Source: JAWLDA01 sp041686855 (GTDB taxonomy: Bacteria; Bacillota; Limnochordia; DTU080; RSA5). From it: 64,000 bases of DNA. The stretch covers positions 1 through 64,000 of the forward strand of contig JAWLDA010000014.1 in assembly GCA_041686855.1 (NCBI GenBank), in the 5' to 3' direction. The position numbers were made by a program, and so were the translations under genes. Positions 1 through 9,257 of this stretch are shown piece after piece; position 1 is the first letter of the stretch; the number at the start of each line of letters is the position of its first letter. Under the pieces are notes generated by a model. The model searched no databases, was not told the DNA's origin, and saw only the letters and a program-made list of their open reading frames with translations.

Positions 1-650
1 GTTGCGCATTTACGAAGAGCTCACGCGGCTCATGGTTCCCTCCGCCACGCTGCCGCTATTGCCACCGTTTCGAGGTGAAGCTCCTCGATGGTGAGCAGCC
101 ACACCTCGTTTGAGGCGCAACGACGCCTCGTCTGGCCCTTTTTCCGCTCTTTATCCGTTCCGTTTCCACCATCCGGTAACGATCATAGCACTGCACTGGA
201 GCGGGGAACGCGGCGCAGCTCGGTACGCGTATGTTAAAGCCCTGCTAGAGACGTTGTGCATTTACGGAGAGCTCACGCGGCTCATGGTTCCCTCCGCCAC
301 GCTGCCGCTATTGCCACCGTTTCGAGGTGTAGCTCCTCGATGGTGAGCAGCTACACCTCGTTTGAGGCGCAACAACGCCCGTCTGGCCCTTCTTGCGCTC
401 TTTTTCCGCCCTTTTTTCGCTCTTTATCCGCTCCGCTTCCGCCATCCGGTACGATCATAACACTGCACCGAGACGGGGAACGCGTGGCGACTCGGCACGC
501 GTATGTTAAAGCCCTGCTAGAGGCGTTGTGCATCTACGGAGAACTCACGCGGCTCATGGTTCCCTCCGCCACGCTGCCGCTATTGCCACCGTTTCGAGGT
601 GTAACTCCTCGATGGTGAGCAGCTACACCTAGTTTGAGGCGCAACAACGC
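1..650. repeat. Long-period tandem repeat, array A (2.5 copies)
   Basis: Copies begin at about 1, 253 and 525 (periods 252 and 272 bp); the third stops near 650. Each contains a stretch ending in a CGAGG...CCTCG hairpin, the phrase ATGGTGAGCAGC, then GAGGCGCAACAACGCC. This is followed by a T/C-rich tract of variable length, which explains the period difference. Short open frames through it come from the repeat and have no recognisable product. The array enters from the left edge of the window, so its true copy number is unknown. The same core reappears in the array at 25241-27060. Confidence 0.9.
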
Positions 651-689
651 TCCCAGGCGAAATCCTAGCTTCGCTTATCGCCCGTCTAA

Positions 690-865
690 AAGCCCAGGCC
701 ACGCTCACAGTTCACCTTCGCAGTTTATACTCTCAGACTGCGCTCTCGGACTGCACTCACAGCCTATACTCGCAGACTGCGCTCTCAGACTCCACTCACA
801 GCCTACACTCGCAGACTACGCCCACAACCTACGTTCGCAGCCCACGCTCGCAATTTTCTCTCATA
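690..865. repeat. Degenerate 10/20-bp minisatellite
   Basis: Imperfect repetitions of a motif like CTCGCAGACTGCGCTCTCAGACT fill the space between array A and the nuclease gene. No product is supported. The style matches other short-period tracts in this window, with a different unit sequence. Confidence 0.75.
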
Positions 866-1631
866 GGTTTCGGTCCCTCGTTTCCGCCCTCCTCTCTTCT
901 TTGGATGCATGGTTGATGTACCCACGGCACAACTTTTCAAGGGCTCTTTGAATCGGGCGATGTTCGCTTTTCGGCGCTAACGCGAAGAACTCGCCCGCCC
1001 GACTGCGCATTTGTCGATAGTTCAGATCCGCTGCAGTCACTTGCACAAGTCTAATGCCCTCTAAATTGCATATGGCGGCCTTCAAGTGATCTCTCTGGGG
1101 CTGCTCATTCACCTCAATTGGCGACGAAGCAAAGGGGCTTGCGACCCGAAAATGCTGCGGACCTTGAAATTCAAAGGCAACCTTGGCCGACCGATACCAG
1201 CGATCGAGCTCAAAGCGGCCGCTGCCCTGTCCAGAAACCAACCAGGAGGGCCGGACGTTGTCGCCGTAATCTGAGTCGAGGACGATGAGGTCTAGCAAAC
1301 ACTTCATAAGCCACTCGCCCATGTAGGGGACTTCATCACGGACTGCGACGAGCTCGTTCGCCACGACCTCCTCCACCTCAAGGGGCATCCAGGGATAGAC
1401 AACTAACCCTCTTCCTTTCGATACCATCTGAACCCAACCGTACTCCACCAAGCGATGCACACTACGCCGCAGAGTCTCGTACTTCATACCTCGTTGCTGG
1501 GCTTGGGCGTATAAGCTCGTAGCACGGTTGCAAGAGACGGTGAGATAAACGGCAATATCAACTGGAATAAGGCGCGCATCACGATCTAAGGCGAGGGGGA
1601 GCGTGTTCGCAAGGATCTGCCGCAACGTCAT
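861..1631 (-). CDS. Winged-helix / PD-(D/E)XK nuclease-like protein
   Basis: 256 residues. The N-terminal 90 residues look like a winged-helix domain that reads a stretch of DNA ('YETLRRSVHRLVEYGWV'). The C-terminal half carries a restriction-endonuclease-like core: 'FELDRWYRSAKVAFEFQG' supplies the D...ExQ metal-binding pattern, followed by a lysine-bearing helix ('DHLKAAICNLEGIRLVQV'). VSR/DUF559-type stand-alone nuclease domains have this order. The start codon overlaps the stop of the upstream ORF (ATGA at 1628-1631), so the two are probably translated together. Target and role are unknown. It could be a nuclease of a mobile or defence element or a regulator with an inherited nuclease fold. 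The fold call is fairly secure; activity is an inference. Confidence 0.65.
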   Translation of the reverse strand: MTLRQILANTLPLALDRDARLIPVDIAVYLTVSCNRATSLYAQAQQRGMKYETLRRSVHRLVEYGWVQMVSKGRGLVVYPWMPLEVEEVVANELVAVRDEVPYMGEWLMKCLLDLIVLDSDYGDNVRPSWLVSGQGSGRFELDRWYRSAKVAFEFQGPQHFRVASPFASSPIEVNEQPQRDHLKAAICNLEGIRLVQVTAADLNYRQMRSRAGEFFALAPKSEHRPIQRALEKLCRGYINHASKEERRAETRDRNL

Positions 1632-2044
1632 ACCGCTCCTCCCTTCACTCGAAGGGTTCTGTCCTTATGACCCATTTGATAAATCGTATAGTCGCTCCAT
1701 GAAGGCATCTTAGGTAGAGGTGGGTCAACCACACTTAACGGTAGGACTGATTGATACTCGAGGGCTGATCGATACTCGTAAATCTCGTAAATTGGCTGTT
1801 TCGGATGCTTGAAGACGAACGAGGACGGCGATCGGGCGCCGCATATTAATTGCATCACTGAAGCGCTCCTTATACCCTCAAGGGCGGCCAGTGAGCACAG
1901 GGGAATACTCAGGAAATTCGCCGAGCGCCTCGAGACTCCTTTGAAACAGTCGGATGTTTCCCACTCCATCGATCCCAGCGCCGATAAATAGAGTTTGAAA
2001 TCTTGGGCGAGCGGTCGGCTAGAGCACTTAGCCGAGGAGCCCAT
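1628..2044 (-). CDS. Unknown protein coupled to the nuclease-like gene
   Basis: No family recognised. The frame is open from 2134; possible ATG starts are 2134, 2044 and 1969. I prefer 2044 because a purine-rich AGGAG lies upstream, but it is about 14 bases away, so the choice is uncertain. The C-terminal part is basic and aromatic and ends in the four-base overlap with the next gene, which is the main support for translation. The 2044 start lies in the loop of a perfect inverted repeat (2022-2061), and the 2134 start lies just outside a second one (2091-2130). If real, the product may be an accessory or regulatory subunit of the nuclease-like protein; that is context only. Confidence 0.4.
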   Translation of the reverse strand: MGSSAKCSSRPLAQDFKLYLSALGSMEWETSDCFKGVSRRSANFLSIPLCSLAALEGIRSASVMQLICGARSPSSFVFKHPKQPIYEIYEYRSALEYQSVLPLSVVDPPLPKMPSWSDYTIYQMGHKDRTLRVKGGAV

Positions 2045-2061
2045 TTGGAACCTAAGTGCTC
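2022..2061. repeat. Perfect 10-bp inverted repeat
   Basis: Arms GAGCACTTAG (2022-2031) and CTAAGTGCTC (2052-2061) are separated by 20 bases. It contains the preferred start codon of the minus-strand ORF in its loop, so it could be an operator or an RNA hairpin that controls that start. Confidence 0.7.
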
Positions 2062-2090
2062 CCCTCCTCGGGCCGGTCCGATCACGCGCA

Positions 2091-2130
2091 AACGAGCAAG
2101 TGCGGGCCAGAACGCCAACACTTGCTCGTT
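2091..2130. repeat. Perfect 12-bp inverted repeat
   Basis: Arms AACGAGCAAGTG (2091-2102) and CACTTGCTCGTT (2119-2130) are separated by 16 bases, 44 bases downstream of the stop of the giant repeat protein. No T-run follows on either strand, so a simple intrinsic terminator is not well supported. An operator or nuclease recognition site is possible. Confidence 0.75.
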
Positions 2131-2173
2131 GCATAGTCAGAGGATGAGGTGACTCGTTAGCTGTCGATTTCGC

Positions 2174-4878
2174 CTAACATCCAAAGAAATCGCAGAACGC
2201 GTCACCCACGTCACCGAAGAAGTCTTCCAGCGCGTCGGCGACTGCACTCGCCGCATAGCCAACACCGCTGAGCGCTTCGGCGATCGCATCTTGACCGGCT
2301 CCGTAGATGTCCTCAAGCACCTCCACTGCTGTCTCAGCGCTGGCGCCAAAGACGTTTCTGAGAATGTCTGCTACATCACTCATGGATGCTCCGATTGCTT
2401 GGAGCACAGAGGCAGCGGCTTGCGCTCCCATTCCAAAGACATCCCTGAGAATATCTCCGATCTGCGTAAACGAGGCGCCAAGCGAACGCAGAATGGACGC
2501 CGTGGTGGACGCTGCGAGACCCAGGACATCTTGCAAGATATCCGCGATCTGGCTAAACGACGCCCCAAGGTCACGAAGCGTCGAGGCGATTTGCGAAGCG
2601 CTCAGGTTGAAGACGTCATCGAGCACCTCCGCCACGACTCCAAACCCGTAGCCGAGGTTCCGTAAGATGTCGGCGACTGCCGACGCTCCAAGCCCGAATA
2701 CGTCCTTCAACCCGTCTGCGATCGCGCTGGCAGAGTAACCGACGGAACGCAACGCGTCGGCGACGCTCTGTGCCGTAAGGTTAAACACGTCACGCAAGGC
2801 GCCGGCCACTTGACGGGCGGTGAATCCGATCTCCCGCAGTGTATCTGCGACTGCGGTCGCTCCCAGCGAGAACACATCCTCAAGCGCGCCGGCGATGTCG
2901 CGTACAGCGTATCCCACGTCGCGCAGCGTTTGCGCGGCGATATGGGCACCGAGATTGAACACGTCGCGCAATACACCGGCTACCTGTTGTGCCCCGTATC
3001 CGATCTCTCGCAGAGTCTGAGCCACGGCGGCTGCTCCAATCGTGAACACCTCGCGGAGCGCTCCGCCGATCTCTTTGACGGTGTAGCCTATCTCGCGGAG
3101 CGTTTCTGCCGTAGCGCGGAGTCCTTGATTAAAGACGTCACGTAAGACTCGCCCTACCTGCTCAGCGGTGTAACCGATATCCCGAAGCACCTCGGCTACG
3201 GCCGTCGCTCCGGCGCTAAACACATCCCCGAGTGCCTCGGCAATCTGTTCTACAGCGAAACCGATGTCGCGGAGCGTTTCCGCCGCTGCCTGTATGCCCA
3301 GATTGAAGGCTTCCCGCAAAGCGAAGGCTATCTGCCCTGCGCTGTAACCGATATCCCGCAGCGTCTGGGCCACGGCCGTTGCGCCAATTGCAAATACGTC
3401 TTCGAGCGCGGCAGCGATCTCTTCCACCGCGTACCCGACGTCGCTCAGAATCTGGCCGACCTCTTGCGCCGTTGCGTTAAACACGTTCTGCAACGTACTT
3501 GCAACCTCGTCGGCCGCGTACCCCACGACGCTAAGAATCTCACCGACTTGCGCCGCCGTCTGACTGTACACGTCTCGCAATGCGCCGCTGATCTCGTCGA
3601 GTGCGTACCCGACGTCGCTCAGGNNNNNNNNNNNNNNNNNNNNNNNNNNNNNNNNNNNNNNNNNNNNNNNNNNNNNNNNNNNNNNNNNNNNNNNNNNNNN
3701 NNNNNNNNNNNNNNNNNNNNNNNAACCTCGCCGGCCGCGTACCCTACGACGCTAAGAATCTCACCGACTTGCGCCGCCGTCTGACTGTACACGTCTCGCA
3801 ATGCGCCGCTGATCTCGTCGAGTGCGTACCCGACGTCGCTCAGGATCTGGCCGACCTCTTGCGCCGTTGCGTTAAACACGTTCTGCAACGTGCTCGCAAC
3901 CTCGCCGGCCGCGTACCCTACGACGCTAAGAATCTCACCGACTTGCGCCGCCGTCTGACTGTACACGTCTCGCAATGCGCCGCTGATCTCGTCGAGCGCG
4001 TACCCGACGTCGCTCAGGATCTGGCCGACTTCCTGCGCCGTGGTGTTGTATTCGTTTTGCAGGGTTCCGGCAACTTCACTGGCCGAATAACCAAGCGTTG
4101 CTAGAATTGCACCAACCTGATCGTCGCTTTGGTTGTACACGTCGCGCAGCGAACCCGTGATCTCGTCGATGGAATAACCGACCACGCCTAAGATCTCGGC
4201 CGTCTGCGCCGCGTCTTGGTTGTATACGGTCTGGAGCATCAAGGCCACACCCTCAGCCTGATACTCTTCGTCACTGAGTAGTTGAGCGCTCTCGAGCGCG
4301 TCCAGTCGGAATTCAGCACTGAGGACCTGCCCTACACGGACGGCGTCCTCGCCGTCGATGTGCAATTGTCGTGTTCGTATGACGGCATTGTTCTCAATCG
4401 AGAATGAAATCGGTAGGTTTTGTCCGTGTAAACCCGAGACGAAAGTGTCACCGAGCACAATTGGGGACAGGCTCGCTGATGCGCCTTGGACACCATCAAT
4501 CAACACGACGATGCGGTAGGCCACATCGTCACGCTTTCGGTCTCTCTCTGACTTTCTCTCTGACTTATAGTTGACGTTGTACTGAGACGCAGAGTCTCTA
4601 GGATCAGTGAACTCCGCCACGATTTGGCCGCTCTCGTCTTCTACGATAATCACGAGGTACGGAGAGAGTGAGCGGTCAAACGTGGCTGGAGATGGCCTTC
4701 CCGAGTCAATCGGCGGTAGAAATGAGAAAGCGCTCTCAGGCGGAGCGAGACTGGCCGCTCCAACACCAGACAGCGCCATCACCGCGATAAGCGAGACGGT
4801 GAGCAAAGTGTGCACCCTGATCCATCGAGCCGCGCTACCTTGTCGATTCCTTACGGTTGATCCTCTAGCCCTAACCAC
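2174..4878 (-). CDS. Secreted giant 29-residue-repeat helical protein (interrupted by assembly gap)
   Basis: Starts at GTG 4878 with AGGGGG nine bases upstream. A basic N-terminus followed by a hydrophobic stretch (about residues 20-42, ending in an Ala-rich site) looks like a signal peptide. Residues about 45-210 form a non-repetitive, beta-rich domain. The rest is at least 22 tandem 29-residue units, consensus like 'xEIAxALRDVFNLxAxxVAxxLRxIGYxA', strongly predicted amphipathic helices and probably an alpha-solenoid. Units nearest the N-terminus are almost identical in pairs (174 bp DNA period); C-terminal units have diverged. The protein ends 'AFCDFFGC'; I see no other cysteines in the repeats. 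The two halves are out of frame only because the 100 N are a placeholder. Extracellular adhesion or scaffolding is an inference. Confidence 0.85.
3624..3723. other. Scaffold gap of 100 N inside the repeat protein
   Basis: The gap interrupts near-identical 174-bp two-unit repeats. Sequence before the gap ends at the GEV of one unit and resumes at the last base of the Ile codon before LSDVGYAL, so the missing length should be 53 + 174n bases, not 100. Confidence 0.95.
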
Positions 4879-5014
4879 CTATGATTCCCCCTTACAGATG
4901 ATGAGCCACAAACTTAACCGTAGCGACGCTCTCTCCCTAGGGACTACCGATCCTGTTTATCCAGGACCATCGTCCCGCAGGGTACAATTTTGGGAATGTG
5001 GAATCACACGGGCC

Positions 5015-6253
5015 ATGCTGACACACGTCGCAGGTCCTAAATGGCGGTGGTTGAGGCCCATCTTGTCGTGCGCACTCATCCTTTGGGTCGTCCTTCACAT
5101 AGGCGCGGTGTCAGAGGCCTACGAAGTGCGTGAAAGCGTTCAGCTGAGGCTCAGCAAGGATCGAAAGCAGTTCACTTCACTTTCCGAGATGCGGCTGGGT
5201 ACGGTGGCTCTCGGATTCGAACACGATTACCTCGATCGCAAAGAGTACGACTTGTTGTCGGAGATCTCCATGTTGCAGGTCGGTACGTCTCAATTCCAAG
5301 TCCGCTATGACGAGGATGTTGTAGATGCCGGCCACTTTACAAGCTCAGGTGCTTACGCCGACACGAACGCATTCTCGCTTTACTCCCAATTAGGATCGGC
5401 TTGGAACGGCCGGATCGCCTGGTTACACTCAGAGTGCGGCAAAAGCAACGCCTATCGCCTCGAACGATCAACAAGAGACTCTTTCCGCCTTATAGCAACC
5501 TTGGCCGAAATGAACAGTACGCAATGCACGTCGGGGGACGTAGTCGGCGTAACTCTGCGTGCCGGAACTGCTACATCGTTTGTAGTCGACGCGAAGGCCG
5601 ACCGGATTCACGACACCGCCGAGTTCGACGGTGTCCTCATCCACAGATTCAACCGCTACAGTGCGCGCCTGCGGTACGAAATTGAGTGGGACGGAATGTG
5701 GGCGGTCCCTGAGAGTGAGCAAAGCTTCAGCCTAAGCACGTATCAGCGAGGGTTCTCCGGCTCTGCGGAGGTAAAACGTGAGGAGGATGGCGCAATCGAG
5801 TATCGTCTCAACACATTCGCAAGTGTGCTCGGGGGCCGACTGGACCTCTCCCTCGACCAGCCCCAGGGGCACCCTCCCGACTTTTGGACGGCGGGATACT
5901 CCCATTGGCTCACACCTTCTTTGGACATAGCTCGCTACGTTAAAGGCGATGATGAAGGGTGGGACCAAGGGACCACGGAACTCACCTCTGCGCTGCCCTT
6001 TGGGAGTGTCGGTCTGGCCCGCACGCTCAAGCGCGACTCGCAGGTCCCGGGGTACGAGGTGTCGTTGACTCCCGCGATCTCATTCGGTCGACTCACGTTA
6101 GCCTTGGAGACATGGGATTACGCCAAAACGGTGAGCTTGGATGCACGGCTCTCCATCTACCTTCAAACGTGGCAGTTGTTCGCCAGCGCGCTTGATCTCT
6201 TCACCGACGACCCCAGACTCTTCGTGCGCTTCTCATTTCGATTCCGATCCTGA
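5015..6253 (+). CDS. Putative outer-membrane beta-barrel / surface protein
   Basis: 412 residues from ATG 5015, which places a good signal peptide at the N-terminus ('WLRPILSCALILWVV', then a cut near 'SEAYE'). The mature part is rich in alternating hydrophobic/polar strands with many Tyr, Trp and Phe, has no recognisable enzyme motif, and ends 'LFVRFSFRFRS', as expected of a last barrel strand. I do not recognise a family. It is divergently transcribed from the giant repeat protein with 136 bases between the starts, which hints at joint control and perhaps a shared job, such as anchoring or exporting that protein. The frame stays open upstream to 4607, but that part is antisense to the neighbour and gives no signal peptide. 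Barrel assignment is an inference from composition. Confidence 0.6.
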   Translation: MLTHVAGPKWRWLRPILSCALILWVVLHIGAVSEAYEVRESVQLRLSKDRKQFTSLSEMRLGTVALGFEHDYLDRKEYDLLSEISMLQVGTSQFQVRYDEDVVDAGHFTSSGAYADTNAFSLYSQLGSAWNGRIAWLHSECGKSNAYRLERSTRDSFRLIATLAEMNSTQCTSGDVVGVTLRAGTATSFVVDAKADRIHDTAEFDGVLIHRFNRYSARLRYEIEWDGMWAVPESEQSFSLSTYQRGFSGSAEVKREEDGAIEYRLNTFASVLGGRLDLSLDQPQGHPPDFWTAGYSHWLTPSLDIARYVKGDDEGWDQGTTELTSALPFGSVGLARTLKRDSQVPGYEVSLTPAISFGRLTLALETWDYAKTVSLDARLSIYLQTWQLFASALDLFTDDPRLFVRFSFRFRS

Positions 6254-6284
6254 GGGCCGTGCGACAGTAGCTCACGCTTTGCCA

Positions 6285-7730
6285 CTACTTGTGCATCCAA
6301 AACGATGGCAAAAAGAGCATTAAGAAACCGTAAATCTCCAAGCGTCCAACGATCATCAAGAGCGCCGAAAAGAGCTTGACCGCATCGGGAAGGAAGGCGA
6401 AGTTCTCAGTAGGGCCAAGGGTGCCGAAGCCAGGGCCAATATTTCCAAGACTCGTGATAGCCAACGACGCTGTGTCGAACACGTCGAGGCCGAGGAACGT
6501 CAACACGATAAAACTCACGAACCAAATAAGCAGATAGAGGAAGAGGAAGCCGCCCACAGCCATCGTCAACGAATCCGAGACTTTAACGTCGCCGAGGCGC
6601 ACGTGCGTAACAGCTCGCGGATGTAACATACGCCGAAAGCCGAGGAAGGCGTGTTGGGCCGCGACGACGATACGAATCAACTTAGGACCACCCGACGTCG
6701 AACCGGCCATCGCACCCATAAACATCAACGAGAACAAGACAGCCAGGGCCGGCGTCCCCCACTCCGCAAAATTAGCCGTCGAGAAGCCCGTCGTCGTCAG
6801 GATCGTAACGACCTGAAAGGTCGCCTTTCGCAGGGCATCGCCAAACGAAGCGTAATCACTTCCCCACACGCTCAACGCCACTATCAGTGATGCGACGATG
6901 GTGACACCGCAGTAGGCTTGGAACTCGCGGCTCCTCAAAACAGCACGCCCCTCCCCGTGACGGACGAGACGGTACAGTAAGACGAAACTGGTTCCTCCCA
7001 GGAACATAAAGAGCGCGATAATCCATTCAACGGCGGGATTGGCAAACGCCTCAACGCTGGCATTCCTTGTCGAAAAGCCGCCTGTAGAGATCGTGGTCAA
7101 CGCATGGAGCGCCGCGTCGAAAAGCGAGAGGCCGGCGAGCCACAGCAGTGCGAATTCGACGAGGGTAAGCCCCAGATACAACCCCCACAGGAGACGCCCC
7201 GTCTGGCGGATGCGCGGGCGAATCTTCTGCGCCGTGAGGCCCGACATCTCCGCTTTGAAGAGTTGTATCCCTCCAAACCCCAGTTTGGGAAAGATGGAGA
7301 TAAACAAGACAACGATACCAAGGCCTCCGAGCCATTGTGTAAGAGCTCTCCAAAGGAGGATCGAGCGGGGTTGACCTTCAATATTCGTCAGGACGGTCGC
7401 TCCGGTGGTGGTGAAACCGGAGACCGACTCAAACACCGCGTCGACCGGGGTGACAAAGGCTCCAGAGAAGTAAAATGGAATAGCACCCAAGAGACCTACC
7501 AAGCACCATCCCGTGGAGACAATGACAAACGCTTCATGAGTTCCGATGTCGGTCGACGCGGCGCCCATGCGGAGCGCGAGGCCCAAGAGCGTAGCGACCG
7601 CAAACCCCACTCCAAAGGCCACCACCGTCGTCTCCCCTTCAATCCCGGCCAGGGTGAGCGGGATGAGCATGAAGAGGCCGAACAACGTGACCAAATTACC
7701 CACGACTTGCCGTACGGCGGACCAGTTCAT
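6285..7730 (-). CDS. trkH: Trk-type potassium uptake membrane subunit TrkH
   Basis: 481 residues, the normal TrkH length. This is the channel-like subunit that moves K+ (with Na+ or H+) across the inner membrane. Four pore-loop repeats are visible through their signatures, including 'SGFTTTGATV', 'TTISTGGFSTRN' and 'TTTGFSTANF', each providing a selectivity-filter glycine, between about ten hydrophobic helices. Its ATG overlaps the trkA stop (ATGA, 7727-7730), so it is the second gene of a trkA-trkH operon. It ends 31 bases from the convergent barrel gene, with no clear T-rich terminator between them. Confidence 0.95.
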   Translation of the reverse strand: MNWSAVRQVVGNLVTLFGLFMLIPLTLAGIEGETTVVAFGVGFAVATLLGLALRMGAASTDIGTHEAFVIVSTGWCLVGLLGAIPFYFSGAFVTPVDAVFESVSGFTTTGATVLTNIEGQPRSILLWRALTQWLGGLGIVVLFISIFPKLGFGGIQLFKAEMSGLTAQKIRPRIRQTGRLLWGLYLGLTLVEFALLWLAGLSLFDAALHALTTISTGGFSTRNASVEAFANPAVEWIIALFMFLGGTSFVLLYRLVRHGEGRAVLRSREFQAYCGVTIVASLIVALSVWGSDYASFGDALRKATFQVVTILTTTGFSTANFAEWGTPALAVLFSLMFMGAMAGSTSGGPKLIRIVVAAQHAFLGFRRMLHPRAVTHVRLGDVKVSDSLTMAVGGFLFLYLLIWFVSFIVLTFLGLDVFDTASLAITSLGNIGPGFGTLGPTENFAFLPDAVKLFSALLMIVGRLEIYGFLMLFLPSFWMHK

Positions 7731-9100
7731 GAGAGTTCCCGTCCCGGACCGCCAAACTGACGCATGACGGTCGGAACCGCGCTAGGAAGCGCAAAGACGA
7801 TCACTCGATCCCCCGGCAAGATGGTCGAGTCGCCCGAGGGAATCATCACGCGATCGTTGCGCATGATGGAGCCGATGATCGCATTCTCCATGCGCGGCAG
7901 CTCGATCAAGCGCTTGTTTACCGTTTGGGCGTCCTCGCCCACGTCAAACTCTAGGACTTCACCGTCCCCGTCTTCGATGAGCGCGACGTTGATCAAGTTG
8001 CTGCGGCGCACCAACTGCAGGATCACCCCGGCCGCAATAAGACGCGGCACAATGACAGCGTCAGCGCCGGCACGTTCAGCCAGCGGATGATAATCTTCGC
8101 GAGAGATCTTCGTGATGGCTTGGGCCACTCCAAGCTCTTTGGCCACCATCGTGGCCAAGACGTTGGTATGATCCTTCCCCGTCACCGCAACAAACGCGTC
8201 TCCTTGCCCCACCAACTCGTCACGGAGCACATCGATCTTCTCACAGTCACCGTTGATGATGATCGCGTGGGGTAAGAGATCTGCAAGAGATTCACAGCGT
8301 TCTGAGTCGATCTCGATAATCTTTATGCTTTGGTGGCTGCGCCGACCTTTGGGGGCAAGCATCTGCGCGAGACGGACGCCCAGCTTTCCTCCGCCGGCAA
8401 TGACCACGTTTTTGGCGGGCGGAGAGTCGTACCCGACGATCTGGCCAAGGCTGGCAAAATTGTGGGTGTGTCCCAACAAATAGATTCGATCTGACGGTTT
8501 GAGGACGCTGTCGCCGTTGGGGATACTAAGGTTTCCATCCCGGACGATTGCCGCTACCAGGCATCCCTTGAGATCGATCTCACGCAGTGGTTGATCGACC
8601 AAACTGGAATCGTCAGCCACCCGGACCCGGACCATTGTCACGTTCCCTTCAGCAAACGTCTCAATGGATGTTGCCGAAGGCATCTTGAGCAATCGGGCAA
8701 TCTCAAGGGCCGAGAGTTGATCGGGGTTGATCACCCGATCGATGCCGAGGCGTCGATTTGACTCCTGACCAAACGCCTCACTGTATTCAGGATCACGAAC
8801 GCGTGCGCAGCACATGCTCACACCGTACTGCTTGGCGGTGAAACACGCGATCATGTTCACCTCGTCGATGTCCGTCACCGCAATGAGGATGTCCGCCTCG
8901 TCGACGCCGGCCTGTTCTAAGACGGGAGGGCTCGCGCCGTTGCCGTCGAGCGTCATGACGTCGAGGTGATTGGTCGCTTCACTTAAATTTTCATTCGCCT
9001 TGTCGACGAGCGTTACGTCATGGCCCTCATCCGAAAGCCACTTGGAGATGTCGAAGCCAACCTTGCCTGCGCCAACGACGATCACGCGCACTCCCAACAC
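7727..9100 (-). CDS. trkA: Trk potassium uptake regulatory subunit TrkA
   Basis: About 455 residues: two tandem RCK units, each a Rossmann NAD-binding RCK_N plus an RCK_C domain. The first opens with 'VIVVGAGKVGFDISKWL' and an acidic strand end ('VTLVDKA'); the second with 'NVVIAGGGKLGVRLAQML'. TrkA is a cytoplasmic ring that binds NAD/ATP and gates TrkH. The frame opens at GTG 9100; the next GTG at 9091 starts directly at the Rossmann strand, with AAGGA about ten bases upstream, and may be the real start. It is transcribed from a recognisable promoter just upstream and is translationally coupled to trkH. Confidence 0.95.
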   Translation of the reverse strand: MLGVRVIVVGAGKVGFDISKWLSDEGHDVTLVDKANENLSEATNHLDVMTLDGNGASPPVLEQAGVDEADILIAVTDIDEVNMIACFTAKQYGVSMCCARVRDPEYSEAFGQESNRRLGIDRVINPDQLSALEIARLLKMPSATSIETFAEGNVTMVRVRVADDSSLVDQPLREIDLKGCLVAAIVRDGNLSIPNGDSVLKPSDRIYLLGHTHNFASLGQIVGYDSPPAKNVVIAGGGKLGVRLAQMLAPKGRRSHQSIKIIEIDSERCESLADLLPHAIIINGDCEKIDVLRDELVGQGDAFVAVTGKDHTNVLATMVAKELGVAQAITKISREDYHPLAERAGADAVIVPRLIAAGVILQLVRRSNLINVALIEDGDGEVLEFDVGEDAQTVNKRLIELPRMENAIIGSIMRNDRVMIPSGDSTILPGDRVIVFALPSAVPTVMRQFGGPGRELS

Positions 9101-9132
9101 ATCCTTACGGCGAGCCAGTGGAAAGCGGGTCC

Positions 9133-9162
9133 ATTTTAATCCTTGGCATTCACGGCTGTCAA
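9133..9162 (-). promoter_or_regulatory. Sigma-70-like promoter for trkAH
   Basis: On the minus strand, TTGACA (9162-9157) and TAAAAT (9138-9133) are separated by 18 bases. This leaves a 5' leader of roughly 25-35 bases before trkA. Confidence 0.6.
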
Positions 9163-9257
9163 ACCCACAAACGGAAGGAAGCTCTTACATACTACGGAAC
9201 CCTGATATTCGAGTCCCTTAGACACTCGGATTCCCATTAAGGAGGTCACGTTACAGT

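Noticed and set aside
2091..2130. Intrinsic terminator of the giant repeat protein
   Set aside because: The stem is strong, but no T-run follows on the minus strand, so it is listed as an inverted repeat only.
7104..7760. Large plus-strand ORF inside trkH
   Set aside because: Charged, low-complexity translation typical of the antisense frame of a membrane-protein gene; no ribosome site.
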